From a virus, in the IMG/VR virus record IMGVR_UViG_3300031997_000039, positions 1 to 32,884 of that record: a stretch of DNA of 32,884 nucleotides; one strand, given 5' to 3'. Numbering within the stretch: position 1 is the stretch's first letter; each line of letters begins with the position of its first letter. The position numbers and the translations under genes were made by a program. The notes beneath the pieces were generated by a model, which saw only the letters and a program-made list of their open reading frames with translations, was not told the origin of the DNA and made no database searches. Below, one piece after another: positions 7,501 through 14,894 of the stretch.

Positions 7501-9228
7501 CAACCACCAGCAAATCTTCCATCAACCATTAGAGATGTTGGACTATTGGTTGGTAGATTTGTTGTCCAGAGTGGTTCATATAGTTCTGTGGTCATTGAGT
7601 CAGCATTTTCAAATATTTTCATTCCATCCGTAGTTACTGACCACGAAAGTTTGACGGGACTACAAGGTGGGCAAGGCGGAGAACACAGACACTTAACAGC
7701 AGCAGAATACACGGGCACGGGCACAGGTGTATTTATGAGAAATATCAAGCCTGTATTCGGCGGGGCAACTCCGGGTCATGTTCCTTACTGGAAGAATGAC
7801 CAGACATTGACTTTAACAGGCAGTGTTCAGGTTTACGGTGACCAGTATGTTTTGATTAACTCAGGTTCACCAAATCCAACAGACCCAGAAGCATTGTTGG
7901 TATATCAGAAAAATACATCATCGGTAAACACCATTGGTGCTTATTCAAATGTTAATAATTACTCACAGATTTACAATCAGAACTTGAGTAGTGGTTCTGA
8001 TGCCTCTACTGATTTTTGTGCTACGGCCGACGTTGGGACTCAAAACTCCAATTATCTTGATGTTGGTGTTGCTAATAGTGGATATGCTAGTGTCTCTTGG
8101 CCTTGGTTAAAACCATTAGACGGATACGTTGAAGTAGATGGTGGAGATATGTGGTTGGGATTACTTGGTGACAAAAAACTCCTATTTACATTCAACAATA
8201 CGGCCAGCACAAATTATGCTGATAAGACAGGTTTCTATCTTTCTGGTTCATTCTTTGGAACTGCTAGTAATGCTAGAAACTCAATTGTTTCAGTTTCTTC
8301 ATCATTTGCAAGTAGGTCATTTACTGCCACAAGCGCATCGTGGGCATCAGAATCGTTCTGGGCCACAAGTTCCTCTTTTGCAAGTGAGTCATTTGTTGCC
8401 ACGTCGGCTTCATTTGCTTCACAATCTATTAGTGCTAGTTACGCACCATTTACTCAGACAGAACAGATTAGTGCAAGTTGGGCTTCATCGTCGTTTGTTG
8501 CCACGTCGGCTTCATTTGCTTCAAGGTCAATCAGTGCTTCATACGCACCACAAGTTGAACAAATAAGTGCATCATGGGCTTCTGCTTCATTCGTTGCCAC
8601 GTCTGCATCATTTGCCAGTCAGTCAATAAGTGCCTCTTGGGCACCAGTGCCGGTGAGTGCTTCGTGGGCTTCTGCTTCATTTGTCGCCACATCGGCGTCA
8701 TTCGCTAGCAGGTCTATTTCTGCAAGTTTTGCACCACAAGTTGAACAAATTAGTGCAAGTTGGTCGAGTGCTTCGTTTGTAGCTACGAGTGCTTCGTTTG
8801 CCTCAAGTTCTTTTGTATCGGTAAGTTCATCATTTGCCAGTAGGTCATTTACCGCAACGAGTGCTTCGTGGGCCTCTGAGTCATTCTGGGCTACCTCAGC
8901 TTCGTTTGCATCAAATTCAATTAGTTCATCATTCACTACAACTGCTAGTTTTGCTGTCACGGCTAGTTTTGCTTTGGGTATGCCTTCGATTAAATCGGGT
9001 ATTGCCTCAGGTTCAGCGTTTGCTGGTAGTCCAAAAACAATTACGATTACATTCACAAAAGCTTTCCCTGACAATAATTATAGCGTGACGGTGACGGGTG
9101 AAAGTTCAAGAACTTATACAATTCAATCCAAAGTAAGTGGAAGCTTTGTAATCAATGCTAACAATAATACAGCGTTTACTAACTTTGTATTTTGGCAGGC
9201 AATAACTGGTGGAGAGTTCTACTCATAA
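4525..9228 (+). CDS. Giant tail-fibre protein (1567 aa) with duplicated beta domains
   Basis: A strong AAGGGA precedes the ATG. The N-terminus (M-A-Y-E-F-I-I-K-N-G-L) leads into a short SASWA segment. A globular domain around residues 426-480, with the pattern N-x-G-x-A-A-S-S-D...Y-V-D-V-G-I-N-S-S-G, recurs in diverged form around 1148-1190 (G-S-D-A-S-T-D...Y-L-D-V-G-V-A-N-S-G). Near residue 1052 there is G-G-E-H-R-H-L-T-A-A-E-Y, a histidine-containing motif common in phage fibres. A long SASWA/SASFA shaft covers about 1256-1490. The C-terminal ~80 residues form a beta-rich tip with F-P-D-N-N-Y-S-V-T-V and a final F-W-Q-A-I. It is probably an adhesive fibre; the receptor is unknown. Only three bases separate it from the next fibre gene. 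Confidence 0.85.
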   Translation: MAYEFIIKNGLISPGSAQITGSLTVLGGITGDLTGTASWASNAVSASWAPDQTVSVNSASWASSSISASYSEFALSASWAPQQQDISVNSITASYISASHIETVDPLHEDDVATKRYVDSLTPAGFDFYFRSSSADIVGYHNALPLTTPVSSSQTDLIVLNASASQYIYEFITPAINVVSLARGTTNFHIHMYRVGGHAANTFQVEMYIRSASVETEYVVSSPITLTTDVNANYIIPVVLTSSLETNLTDRIVGKIKIINGASTPNVHCLVEGTTAAGITVPIPSSNFVLKSGDTMTGDLTVPNVIGNLIGTASWASNAVSASWAPDQTVSVNSASWASASISSSFSTTASYTNDYQSKTATNFYFPTWFNGKLTDTSGISVENDIYHYINGNIYSLSDKPSLTVNQVDVNNVNVIRSFGDANDYVQTAVRNINAGTAASSDMVAEADNASESSSYVDVGINSSGWNSGSNGNDEQPNDSYLINHDGDLWIGTDESGSGYAIRMGIGNHVYPSMSLVVEEGGVSVSGSFYGTASYAKNSDRSISSSNANSASYIIPGATLYVVSSSTNPSYIEPYNIPTVPYNPPYKEGRMFYDKDYSNWVYYTDQNFKLHIGKEVIWRVHNPFTSSLNALTAVYLSGSTNGQDPDVYPAISDGTGIRSEVVGVIRHAIPSGSTGYVLQVGVSHNVNMTGFNIGDRVWLSTTVPGGFTNVEPGQPYESVEIGYCQVDGINGSLIVHTVINPSPPNAYAGITSDIFVTNLLNGTVGVSTGSVNLFDDATGYGLVKGYPLSATTLSLVTGSTNYIVSERTGSINAKYTLTTDPSYATGINIVRVATLDIYQETTSSWDVQIFNVGIVGLALANRTDNKDILLYGYQRQNGLTLYTTGSVGYFGITEGTVWYGPNSHVVPTFDTYIPGYYTYIFHTSGSGWHQHTSSIYLNGVYDSGAGSSSLITCAPNSWSVNFVYRLMGTNDESAIVMSNAQFATELEASNNAQPPANLPSTIRDVGLLVGRFVVQSGSYSSVVIESAFSNIFIPSVVTDHESLTGLQGGQGGEHRHLTAAEYTGTGTGVFMRNIKPVFGGATPGHVPYWKNDQTLTLTGSVQVYGDQYVLINSGSPNPTDPEALLVYQKNTSSVNTIGAYSNVNNYSQIYNQNLSSGSDASTDFCATADVGTQNSNYLDVGVANSGYASVSWPWLKPLDGYVEVDGGDMWLGLLGDKKLLFTFNNTASTNYADKTGFYLSGSFFGTASNARNSIVSVSSSFASRSFTATSASWASESFWATSSSFASESFVATSASFASQSISASYAPFTQTEQISASWASSSFVATSASFASRSISASYAPQVEQISASWASASFVATSASFASQSISASWAPVPVSASWASASFVATSASFASRSISASFAPQVEQISASWSSASFVATSASFASSSFVSVSSSFASRSFTATSASWASESFWATSASFASNSISSSFTTTASFAVTASFALGMPSIKSGIASGSAFAGSPKTITITFTKAFPDNNYSVTVTGESSRTYTIQSKVSGSFVINANNNTAFTNFVFWQAITGGEFYS
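4627..4710 (+). repeat. Direct DNA repeat, copy A
   Basis: This 84-base stretch encodes GTASWASNAV...SASWA and recurs 828 bases downstream at 5455-5538 with only a few, mostly synonymous, differences. It is a recent duplication compared with the other repeats in the gene. Confidence 0.8.
5455..5538 (+). repeat. Direct DNA repeat, copy B
   Basis: Second copy of the 84-base unit at 4627-4710. Both copies follow a similar G-D-L-T segment, so the duplicated unit may include flanking sequence that has since diverged. Confidence 0.8.
8290..8990 (+). repeat. SASWA/SASFA coding repeats, long C-terminal shaft
   Basis: A near-continuous run of Ser/Ala-rich repeats with a higher-order unit of about 20-25 residues (SASWA-SASFVAT-SASFASQSIS-ASYAP). 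It is separated in places by a short Q-V-E-Q-I spacer that itself recurs. Confidence 0.85.
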
Positions 9229-9231
9229 TTT

Positions 9232-12200
9232 ATGGCAGACGAAATCTTTTTAGTTAATTCGAGCAGCTTCCAAGATGTGGAAGTATCCGCATCATTGCGT
9301 GCTGGGCCGGGAATCATTGTTGATTTTACACAAGCAACAAGAGTTACAGGCTCATTTGTTGGCGACGGAAGACAATTAACACAAATTTCAGCATCATTTA
9401 TTATTGCTGGTAGTAACACAACATCCAGCCAAGCAATCTCATCAAGTTTTGCTATATCGGCTTCTTGGGCACCTGACCAGACGGTAACAGTAAATAGTGC
9501 TTCGTGGTCATCGGCGTCATTTGTGGCGACAAGTGCTTCATTTGCTTCACAATCAATTAGTGCAAGCTATGCTCTCACAGCTTCATCAGCCGTAAACGCT
9601 TTCTTGGCAACATCTGCCACATCTGCTACTTCGGCAACATCCGCATCTTGGTCATCTGCTTCATTTGTTGCTACATCAGCGTCGTTCTCAAGTGCATCAT
9701 TTGTTTCTTTGAGTTCATCGTTTGCCTCTGCGTCAATTTCATCAAGTTATTCATTAACGGCTTCGTCAGCAGTTAATGCTTTCTTGGCAACGACAGCAAC
9801 TACAGCCACCACTGCAACATCAGCATCTTGGTCATCTGCTTCTTTTGTAGCTACCAGTGCTTCATTTGCTTCTCAATCAATTAGTGCAAGTTATGCTCTC
9901 ACAGCTACAACTGCCGCATCTGTTACATCGGCTTCTTGGGCAAGCGCATCGTTTGTAGCAACAAGCGCATCATTTGCTTCACAGTCAATAAGTGCAAGTT
10001 ATGCTCTAACTGCTTCATCGGCTGTAAATGCTTTCTTGGCAACCACGGCGACAACGGCTACGGCTGCAACTTCTGCTTCTTGGTCAAGTGCATCTTTTGT
10101 GGCTACGAGTGCCTCATTTGCCAGTCAGTCAATTTCAGCCTCATGGGCGCCACCAATCCCAAGTGATTACGCTGTATCATCGTCTTGGGCATCAGAATCA
10201 TTTTGGGCTACCTCAGCATCGTTCGCTAGTCGTTCAATCAGTGCAACTTCTGCTTCGTTTGCCAGTGCGTCGTTTGTTGCCACGTCTGCTTCATTTGCTT
10301 CCACTTCATTTGTAGCTGTATCTGCCTCATTTGCTAGTGCTTCTTTTGTTGCAACTTCTGCTTCGTTTGCCAGTGCTTCATTTTTCACTACAAGTGGTTC
10401 ATGGTCCTCTGCTTCATTCGTAGCTTTGAGCGCATCATTTGCAAGTTCATCACACAGTTCTTCATTGGCAGCTTTGATGAATGTAAGTTCGAGTATAACC
10501 GATGATAGAAATTATCCTTTGGTATTTACTATCAATTCAGGAAGTCAAAATCTAATCATAGATGATGGTCAGTTGGTCTATAATCCAAGTATCAACAGAT
10601 TATTAACTTCAACATTAAGTGCCTCAACATTTACAGGTCCCGTAAGAACAGGTCTAAACGTAAGAACGTTTGGTGCTACAGGCGATGGAACTACTGATGA
10701 TACTGCTGCTATTCAGAGGGCGTTGTCTGCTTCTTGGACTTCTGGTGTCGGCAACAGAGGCGTGGATTTGTTCTTTCCGGGTGGTGTTTATCTAACAACT
10801 GCTCCAATTTCATGTTCCGGTAACAACGTATTTTTGGTTGGTGCTGGTGTAGGTGGGACGGCTCTTTATCCACAACACGTTACGGGTGATGTTCTACAAT
10901 TTGGTAGTATTGCTATCAGTGTTGCTTCCGTGGGTGTGATGAATATGTCATTGATTTGTCCTACCACAAGAAGTTCTGGTGCGACAATTAATCTAACCAA
11001 TGCTGATGATGTTCTCATTCAGAACTTCAATATTACAAATTACTTTGAAGGTATTAGAGTTACAGGTTCCAGTATTAAGGTAAAAATTGATAACGGAGTT
11101 TTGAGTTCTGGATACAGACAAACAGGTGTTGGTATTCTTGTTAACAACGGATTAGCGGGAGATACTTACATCACTGACGTTGTAACGTCAAATCCAGTTA
11201 CAGCTATTCCATTGGCGGGTATTCAATTAATTCAAACCGGCCATACATCCATTCTCAGAAATAACATAACATCGGCCCAGTATGGATTGTATATGAATCC
11301 ATCATCTTCACAGGATGTTACTTATGTGTTCTGTGACCACACTTTGTTTGACTCTTGTATATCAAATTCTCTCTTTATCAATCCTGTCGCATCAGGTAGC
11401 GCAAGAGTTCGTAGTGGTGTGTTTGTCAATTCTTGGTTTGCTGGAACTTTGTCAGGTTCAGGTATAACCATTTCTGGTGATGCCAATGCTGGTGGTATTA
11501 ATAGTCCAATCATTGATGATTACAAATTCATCGGTTGTAGAGTATTGAATAACTACCGTCAGGGTGTTTACATTTCTAACAGTGGTTCTACAGGAAACAT
11601 TGGTTTTCACGATTGTACAATTGCTGGTAACTCACAACAAAGTTCCAGCCAATGGAGTGCCTTCGAAATTGACAAAAATGTGACCGGTAGTATAATGCTT
11701 ACAGGCAACAGAATTGGTCAAGCCGGCACGGCAACCAATACTCAAAGACATGCCATTCTTGTTCCAGATTCATCAGGTAGCATGAACCTTAAAGTTGCTC
11801 ACAACAATTTATCGGCGAACGTCATTCCTCCATTCATTAACTTTGGTGTAATGACCGGCAGCGTAATTATATCTGATAATATAGGTGATGAATCATCAGG
11901 CGTCTCAGTTAGATCACTACCTACAACGGGGTCGGCAACGTCAGGTGCAAGTGAAGTGTTGTTGTTCAATTATCGTGTACCAGCCAACTCTGTTAGGGTC
12001 GGTCAATACTATCGTATCAGAGTAATTGGCTTCTCTTCATCCACCGGTACATTGATTTTCCGTGTTCGTGTTGGTGCTAACGGAACAACCGCTGACAATC
12101 AAGCTTGGATTAATACAACAAGTGCGGCTCAGGTAGCTAATGCAAGGGCTGGATTTGATGGTCTATTATATGTAAGAGCTATCGGTGCGTCGGGATTAGT

Positions 12201-12366
12201 TTGCGCAGAAGCACAAGCCCATGCTGGTGCTTTGGGATTGGGAACTCTTGTTGCCGCACCAACTACTGCCGCTGTAGTTACAACCGCTAACTGGTTTATT
12301 AATGTATCTGCTACATGTTCAGTCGGAACATACACAATTCTAGCAGCAGCAATTGATGCTCTATAA
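9232..12366 (+). CDS. Tailspike-like fibre: SASWA shaft plus pectate-lyase-type beta-helix
   Basis: 1044 residues, starting three bases after the previous stop and without a clear Shine-Dalgarno sequence. Residues 74-420 are SASWA/SASFA repeats with sub-blocks of A-T-S/A-T-T triplets. At about 476 the motif V-R-T-F-G-A-T-G-D-G-T-T-D-D-T-A-A-I-Q begins, a hallmark of the Pectate_lyase_3 beta-helix family. About 400 residues of right-handed beta-helix-like repeats follow (N-x-x-I, G-I-x-V, Asn-rich turns). A separate C-terminal beta domain (about 900-1044) is rich in Ala/Thr/Val. Such proteins bind, and often cut, surface polysaccharides. I cannot assign catalytic residues, so depolymerase activity is inference. 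Its end converges with the minus-strand block after only eight bases. Confidence 0.85.
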   Translation: MADEIFLVNSSSFQDVEVSASLRAGPGIIVDFTQATRVTGSFVGDGRQLTQISASFIIAGSNTTSSQAISSSFAISASWAPDQTVTVNSASWSSASFVATSASFASQSISASYALTASSAVNAFLATSATSATSATSASWSSASFVATSASFSSASFVSLSSSFASASISSSYSLTASSAVNAFLATTATTATTATSASWSSASFVATSASFASQSISASYALTATTAASVTSASWASASFVATSASFASQSISASYALTASSAVNAFLATTATTATAATSASWSSASFVATSASFASQSISASWAPPIPSDYAVSSSWASESFWATSASFASRSISATSASFASASFVATSASFASTSFVAVSASFASASFVATSASFASASFFTTSGSWSSASFVALSASFASSSHSSSLAALMNVSSSITDDRNYPLVFTINSGSQNLIIDDGQLVYNPSINRLLTSTLSASTFTGPVRTGLNVRTFGATGDGTTDDTAAIQRALSASWTSGVGNRGVDLFFPGGVYLTTAPISCSGNNVFLVGAGVGGTALYPQHVTGDVLQFGSIAISVASVGVMNMSLICPTTRSSGATINLTNADDVLIQNFNITNYFEGIRVTGSSIKVKIDNGVLSSGYRQTGVGILVNNGLAGDTYITDVVTSNPVTAIPLAGIQLIQTGHTSILRNNITSAQYGLYMNPSSSQDVTYVFCDHTLFDSCISNSLFINPVASGSARVRSGVFVNSWFAGTLSGSGITISGDANAGGINSPIIDDYKFIGCRVLNNYRQGVYISNSGSTGNIGFHDCTIAGNSQQSSSQWSAFEIDKNVTGSIMLTGNRIGQAGTATNTQRHAILVPDSSGSMNLKVAHNNLSANVIPPFINFGVMTGSVIISDNIGDESSGVSVRSLPTTGSATSGASEVLLFNYRVPANSVRVGQYYRIRVIGFSSSTGTLIFRVRVGANGTTADNQAWINTTSAAQVANARAGFDGLLYVRAIGASGLVCAEAQAHAGALGLGTLVAAPTTAAVVTTANWFINVSATCSVGTYTILAAAIDAL
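9430..10490 (+). repeat. SASWA repeats with A-T-S/A-T-T sub-repeats
   Basis: Three related copies of a unit encoding S-Q-S-I-S-A-S-Y-A-L-T-A begin near 9544, 9868 and 9976. Two of these continue into V-N-A-F-L-A-T and runs of A-T-S or A-T-T. The copies differ mainly at third codon positions. Confidence 0.8.
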
Positions 12367-12374
12367 GAAGTGAG

Positions 12375-13298
12375 TTATTTGAAAGGAATTTCAGTAACCG
12401 TTCCACTTAGAGGAATTGTATTTGGAAGTGGTTCCCAGTTTTCAATTTTATTGGAATCTACAGGTTTGCCGCCGTCGGCAGTATTTACTGATAATGTGAT
12501 ATGAGCAACTTCGTTGGTTGTCCAATACCCTCTTACTTTTACAGCGACAGCTTTATCAGACTTACCAAACTCGTAAGCGGTTAATTGAACTTTCTTACCA
12601 ATATCTTGTTTTTTATCTTGTGGAAGTTCGCCCATTTTAATAGTCATGTGATGGGCAAATTCTTTCCAATTTGAATCCATTTTATCCTTGAAAAATTCTA
12701 AAAGCTTCTTTTGGTCAACATCATCTAAAACTACAGCAGAATAACTAACTTTTTTGTATGGCATGGATTCTTGAAGTCTTGGTGTAAAATTCACTGGGTC
12801 TGCCAAAGATGATGTTTCTTGTTCGCCACAGTCGGCCAGATGCGCTTTAAGCTTTGCATCCTTCAAAGACTCACGAAAGGCTTGTTTCCACGTTATAGGG
12901 ACAGGATTACCCGCTTCATTGATATCTGGATTGTTATGGATTTTCTTTGCTGCAGTCATCCACGTTCTAGCCACTTTATTTGTGTGTTTACGGACTCTTT
13001 CCTTGTAAGACTCATTGGTATCGTTGGGTTTACGAAGATTATGCGTCTTTATTTTAATCCAAATCTTGTGGGGTTTATCATCTTCGTTGATATAAACCGT
13101 GGCGCCAGAACGTTTAGTTTGCCAATCATTACCTTCCATGTAACAAAACCAGTCTTTACCCTCAACAATACCATCCCAATTTGGTGAATCATCATTCCAT
13201 CCTCCGGGCATAGGACGGAGTTTGGAGTCAGGATTACCATTGACCGCCGGGCCGTGACTAATCCACTCATTGATTTTGATTAAGGTCTTTAATTTCAT
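12375..13298 (-). CDS. 2H phosphoesterase-like protein with leader and extra N-terminal domain
   Basis: 307 residues. The leader MKLKTLIKINE ends in I-N-E (9-11). Residues 12-170 form an unrecognised domain rich in Trp, Asp and Lys. From about 182 to the end the protein carries two H-x-T motifs, H217-M-T219-I and H266-I-T268-L, 49 residues apart, each at the end of a predicted strand. That is the signature of the 2H phosphoesterase superfamily, which acts on 2',3'-cyclic phosphates or cyclic oligonucleotides. The domains are joined at L175-Q-E-S178, a match to the prohead-protease pattern, so the enzyme may be released by cleavage. It is the last gene of the minus-strand block and has its own upstream TATTTATA. 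Confidence 0.75.
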   Translation of the reverse strand: MKLKTLIKINEWISHGPAVNGNPDSKLRPMPGGWNDDSPNWDGIVEGKDWFCYMEGNDWQTKRSGATVYINEDDKPHKIWIKIKTHNLRKPNDTNESYKERVRKHTNKVARTWMTAAKKIHNNPDINEAGNPVPITWKQAFRESLKDAKLKAHLADCGEQETSSLADPVNFTPRLQESMPYKKVSYSAVVLDDVDQKKLLEFFKDKMDSNWKEFAHHMTIKMGELPQDKKQDIGKKVQLTAYEFGKSDKAVAVKVRGYWTTNEVAHITLSVNTADGGKPVDSNKIENWEPLPNTIPLSGTVTEIPFK

Positions 13299-13304
13299 TA
13301 TAGG

Positions 13305-13312
13305 TATAAATA
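13305..13312 (-). promoter_or_regulatory. TATTTATA element upstream of the 13298 gene
   Basis: Read on the minus strand, ATATTTATA lies six bases before the ATG, in a 21-base gap between two minus-strand genes. It could be an internal promoter. The opposite strand reads TATAAATA, but that direction would be antisense to the 13320-13733 gene. Confidence 0.4.
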
Positions 13313-13319
13313 TCTTCGA

Positions 13320-13733
13320 TTATTCTACGAAGTCCTTTATTTCTGTTATTGCTGATGCTGGGATTGTTCCTTTGTAGATATATGATTTTGGTAACTCTTC
13401 ATCTTCTACTGCCGACATATTAACATGTGGGTCTTTATCAAGATTTGATGTATCAAATTTTCCTGTGTCAATAACACAAATTACTACTTCATCCAACCAT
13501 TCATCTGGAATATCTTCATTTTCTGTTCCCGCTTGAACCATACTTCCCGCAAAAGATTCATTATCGCTTAAATACACTCCCCACTCCGCACCATCAAAAT
13601 TTCTAATAGTAGTTCCATGAGGAATAAGACCGTGTTTTTGGATGCTAGGAACCAGAGCGTTAAACGTTGCATGATACAAAACAGGCGGTATCGGTTCATT
13701 AAACGATTCAATAATTTCTTTAAGTTTTATCAT
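13320..13733 (-). CDS. ADP-ribosyltransferase/KptA-fold protein with leader
   Basis: 137 residues. The leader MIKLKEIIE ends in I-I-E (7-9) and is followed by S-F. The body matches the ART superfamily outline: L-Y-H21-A-T near the start, a helix with H-G-L-I-P (34-38), G-V-Y54-L-S, and a C-terminal Y-I-Y-K-G-T-I-P segment (118-125). H21 and Y54 would be the first two residues of the H-Y-x triad used by KptA/Tpt1 RNA 2'-phosphotransferases and diphtheria-type ADP-ribosyltransferases; the third residue is unclear. Known members transfer ADP-ribose from NAD+ to protein or RNA. T4 packages an ADP-ribosyltransferase (Alt) in its head, which makes the leader meaningful. The substrate cannot be read from sequence. 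The gene overlaps its upstream neighbour by 14 bases. Confidence 0.65.
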   Translation of the reverse strand: MIKLKEIIESFNEPIPPVLYHATFNALVPSIQKHGLIPHGTTIRNFDGAEWGVYLSDNESFAGSMVQAGTENEDIPDEWLDEVVICVIDTGKFDTSNLDKDPHVNMSAVEDEELPKSYIYKGTIPASAITEIKDFVE

Positions 13734-14148
13734 ATTCAGGTTTAAATTCTGATTTATCTATCATCTCATGGTCTTCTGGACTCCACTTTGGAACTCTCTT
13801 AAACATACTACCAGTAAATATCAATACAGGAACTTTTTCAATACCAAGTTTTTTGGCAACGGTTGCTCGGTGTCTTCCTTCGTGACCAGTAACTTTCTTT
13901 TTTGCCACATCAACCGTCAATACTAAAAAATCAAGAGGAAGACCATTTCTCATTCTATGTTCCAAATTTTTCATGGATTCATCATCATTTTCACTGTCAG
14001 GAAGAGGATGGACTAGACTTAAAAATTTATCAGGAGTCATCCACACAACCTTTCCTTTCCAACCTTCATTACCACCATAGGATTGAAGGTCTTCTTTTCC
14101 AGCAAGAGGATATTCTATTTCTTTAAGTAATGACTTTAATTTAATCAT
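13720..14148 (-). CDS. ParB/Srx-like domain protein with leader
   Basis: 142 residues from ATG 14148. This start overlaps the previous stop as ATGA and gives the leader MIKLKSLLKE, ending L-K-E at 8-10. An upstream in-frame start at 14175 would bury the leader and is rejected. The core contains V-x-W-M-T-P-D-K-F (34-42), then T-G88-H-E-G-R-H-R94-A-T-V-A-K-K-L-G-I-E-K-V-P-V. This is the characteristic (D/H)-G-x-H-R-x-x-A-x-x-x-L-G-x-x-x-V-P-V element of ParB/sulfiredoxin-fold proteins. That fold includes nucleases, NTP-binding proteins and sulfiredoxins. No DNA-binding helix-turn-helix follows, so a partition role is unlikely. I infer a small packaged effector. Confidence 0.65.
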   Translation of the reverse strand: MIKLKSLLKEIEYPLAGKEDLQSYGGNEGWKGKVVWMTPDKFLSLVHPLPDSENDDESMKNLEHRMRNGLPLDFLVLTVDVAKKKVTGHEGRHRATVAKKLGIEKVPVLIFTGSMFKRVPKWSPEDHEMIDKSEFKPEYDKT

Positions 14149-14894
14149 GACGTGGATTTTTTTACTTTTGACCAAAGTTCTTTAGATTTAGGGTCGCTTG
14201 GGGATAATGGTTGTTTTTCTTTTTCGGCTCTAAGCATTCCTAATTCCTGTTGAATCTGTTGTTGTCTAGCTGTGCCTGTACCCGTAGAGTCCAATCTATC
14301 CCACTCTTGTTCAAGTCGTGCAATTTTACCATCTATGTCGTGATGGATATTACCTTCGGTCAAATCAAAATATGATTTACCACCACTAATAGGTGAATAA
14401 CACAACCGCTTAATAGGAACATTTAATCTCAACCCTTCTTTAAGACGATTGAATTTTCCTTTTTTAACATAAGCCAAAGTAAGATGTGGAATATAATCAG
14501 GATAATCACTTTCATTCAGATGGGCTCCTGATAATTCGTTTAATTTTTTCAATACAGGACTGTTTACTTTAAATACAGCCACATCATAACTTGGATGTGG
14601 TGCAAATTTATCCAACCCAAAAATTTCCATCATGAATGGTTTTTGTCCTTGAATCAATTGACGTATATCAAGTTCATTCAAATCTTTTAAAAATCCATAA
14701 CGAATAGTAACATGAGATTCCATTTCTCTACCATATTCATTACCTTCAAGATACAGGTCTTCATCGTTAATCAATTGTTTACTGAATTTAAGAATTTTGG
14801 CCGTATCTTCTTCTGATAACATGGCCATCAAACACCCCTTACGTGCCGATACGTCTCTATTTTCAGTCAACATTTTTTTTAAGTTAATCATCAT
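14145..14894 (-). CDS. 2H phosphoesterase-like protein with leader and coiled-coil tail
   Basis: 249 residues from 14894. A second ATG at 14891 gives a leader aligning exactly with the others, MINLKKMLTE, ending L-T-E; either start overlaps the upstream stop. Two H-x-T motifs, E-S-H61-V-T63-I and P-H137-L-T139-L (numbered from 14894), lie 76 residues apart with the usual alternating strands, so the 2H phosphoesterase assignment is good. After residue ~185 comes a charged, Gln-rich, probably coiled-coil tail with no family match. Known 2H enzymes open 2',3'-cyclic phosphates on RNA ends or, as in phage Acb1, destroy cyclic oligonucleotide signals. Which applies here is not decidable by eye. 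It is only distantly similar to the other 2H protein at 12375-13298. Confidence 0.75.
   Translation of the reverse strand: MMINLKKMLTENRDVSARKGCLMAMLSEEDTAKILKFSKQLINDEDLYLEGNEYGREMESHVTIRYGFLKDLNELDIRQLIQGQKPFMMEIFGLDKFAPHPSYDVAVFKVNSPVLKKLNELSGAHLNESDYPDYIPHLTLAYVKKGKFNRLKEGLRLNVPIKRLCYSPISGGKSYFDLTEGNIHHDIDGKIARLEQEWDRLDSTGTGTARQQQIQQELGMLRAEKEKQPLSPSDPKSKELWSKVKKSTS

Noticed and set aside
8619-9074. Long minus-strand open frame rich in Ala, Glu, Asp and Asn opposite the fibre repeats
   Set aside because: It is the antisense of SASWA/SASFA repeats, whose composition removes stop codons. Similar frames occur opposite every repeat block (2841-3341, 10167-10388, 26274-26747). They have no ribosome site or independent sequence signal.
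9430-10490. Regularly spaced DNA repeats that might suggest a CRISPR array or minisatellite
   Set aside because: The repeats are in frame, degenerate at third codon positions and encode a continuous protein. There are no conserved 20-40 base repeats with unique spacers.
12367-12374. Terminator between the convergent fibre gene and minus-strand block
   Set aside because: Only eight bases separate the genes, and I see no hairpin with a T-run in or next to the gap.
13720-14148. Plasmid-partition (ParB) role for the ParB-like cargo gene
   Set aside because: Only the ParB/Srx-fold core is present. There is no helix-turn-helix domain, no ParA neighbour and no parS-like repeats.
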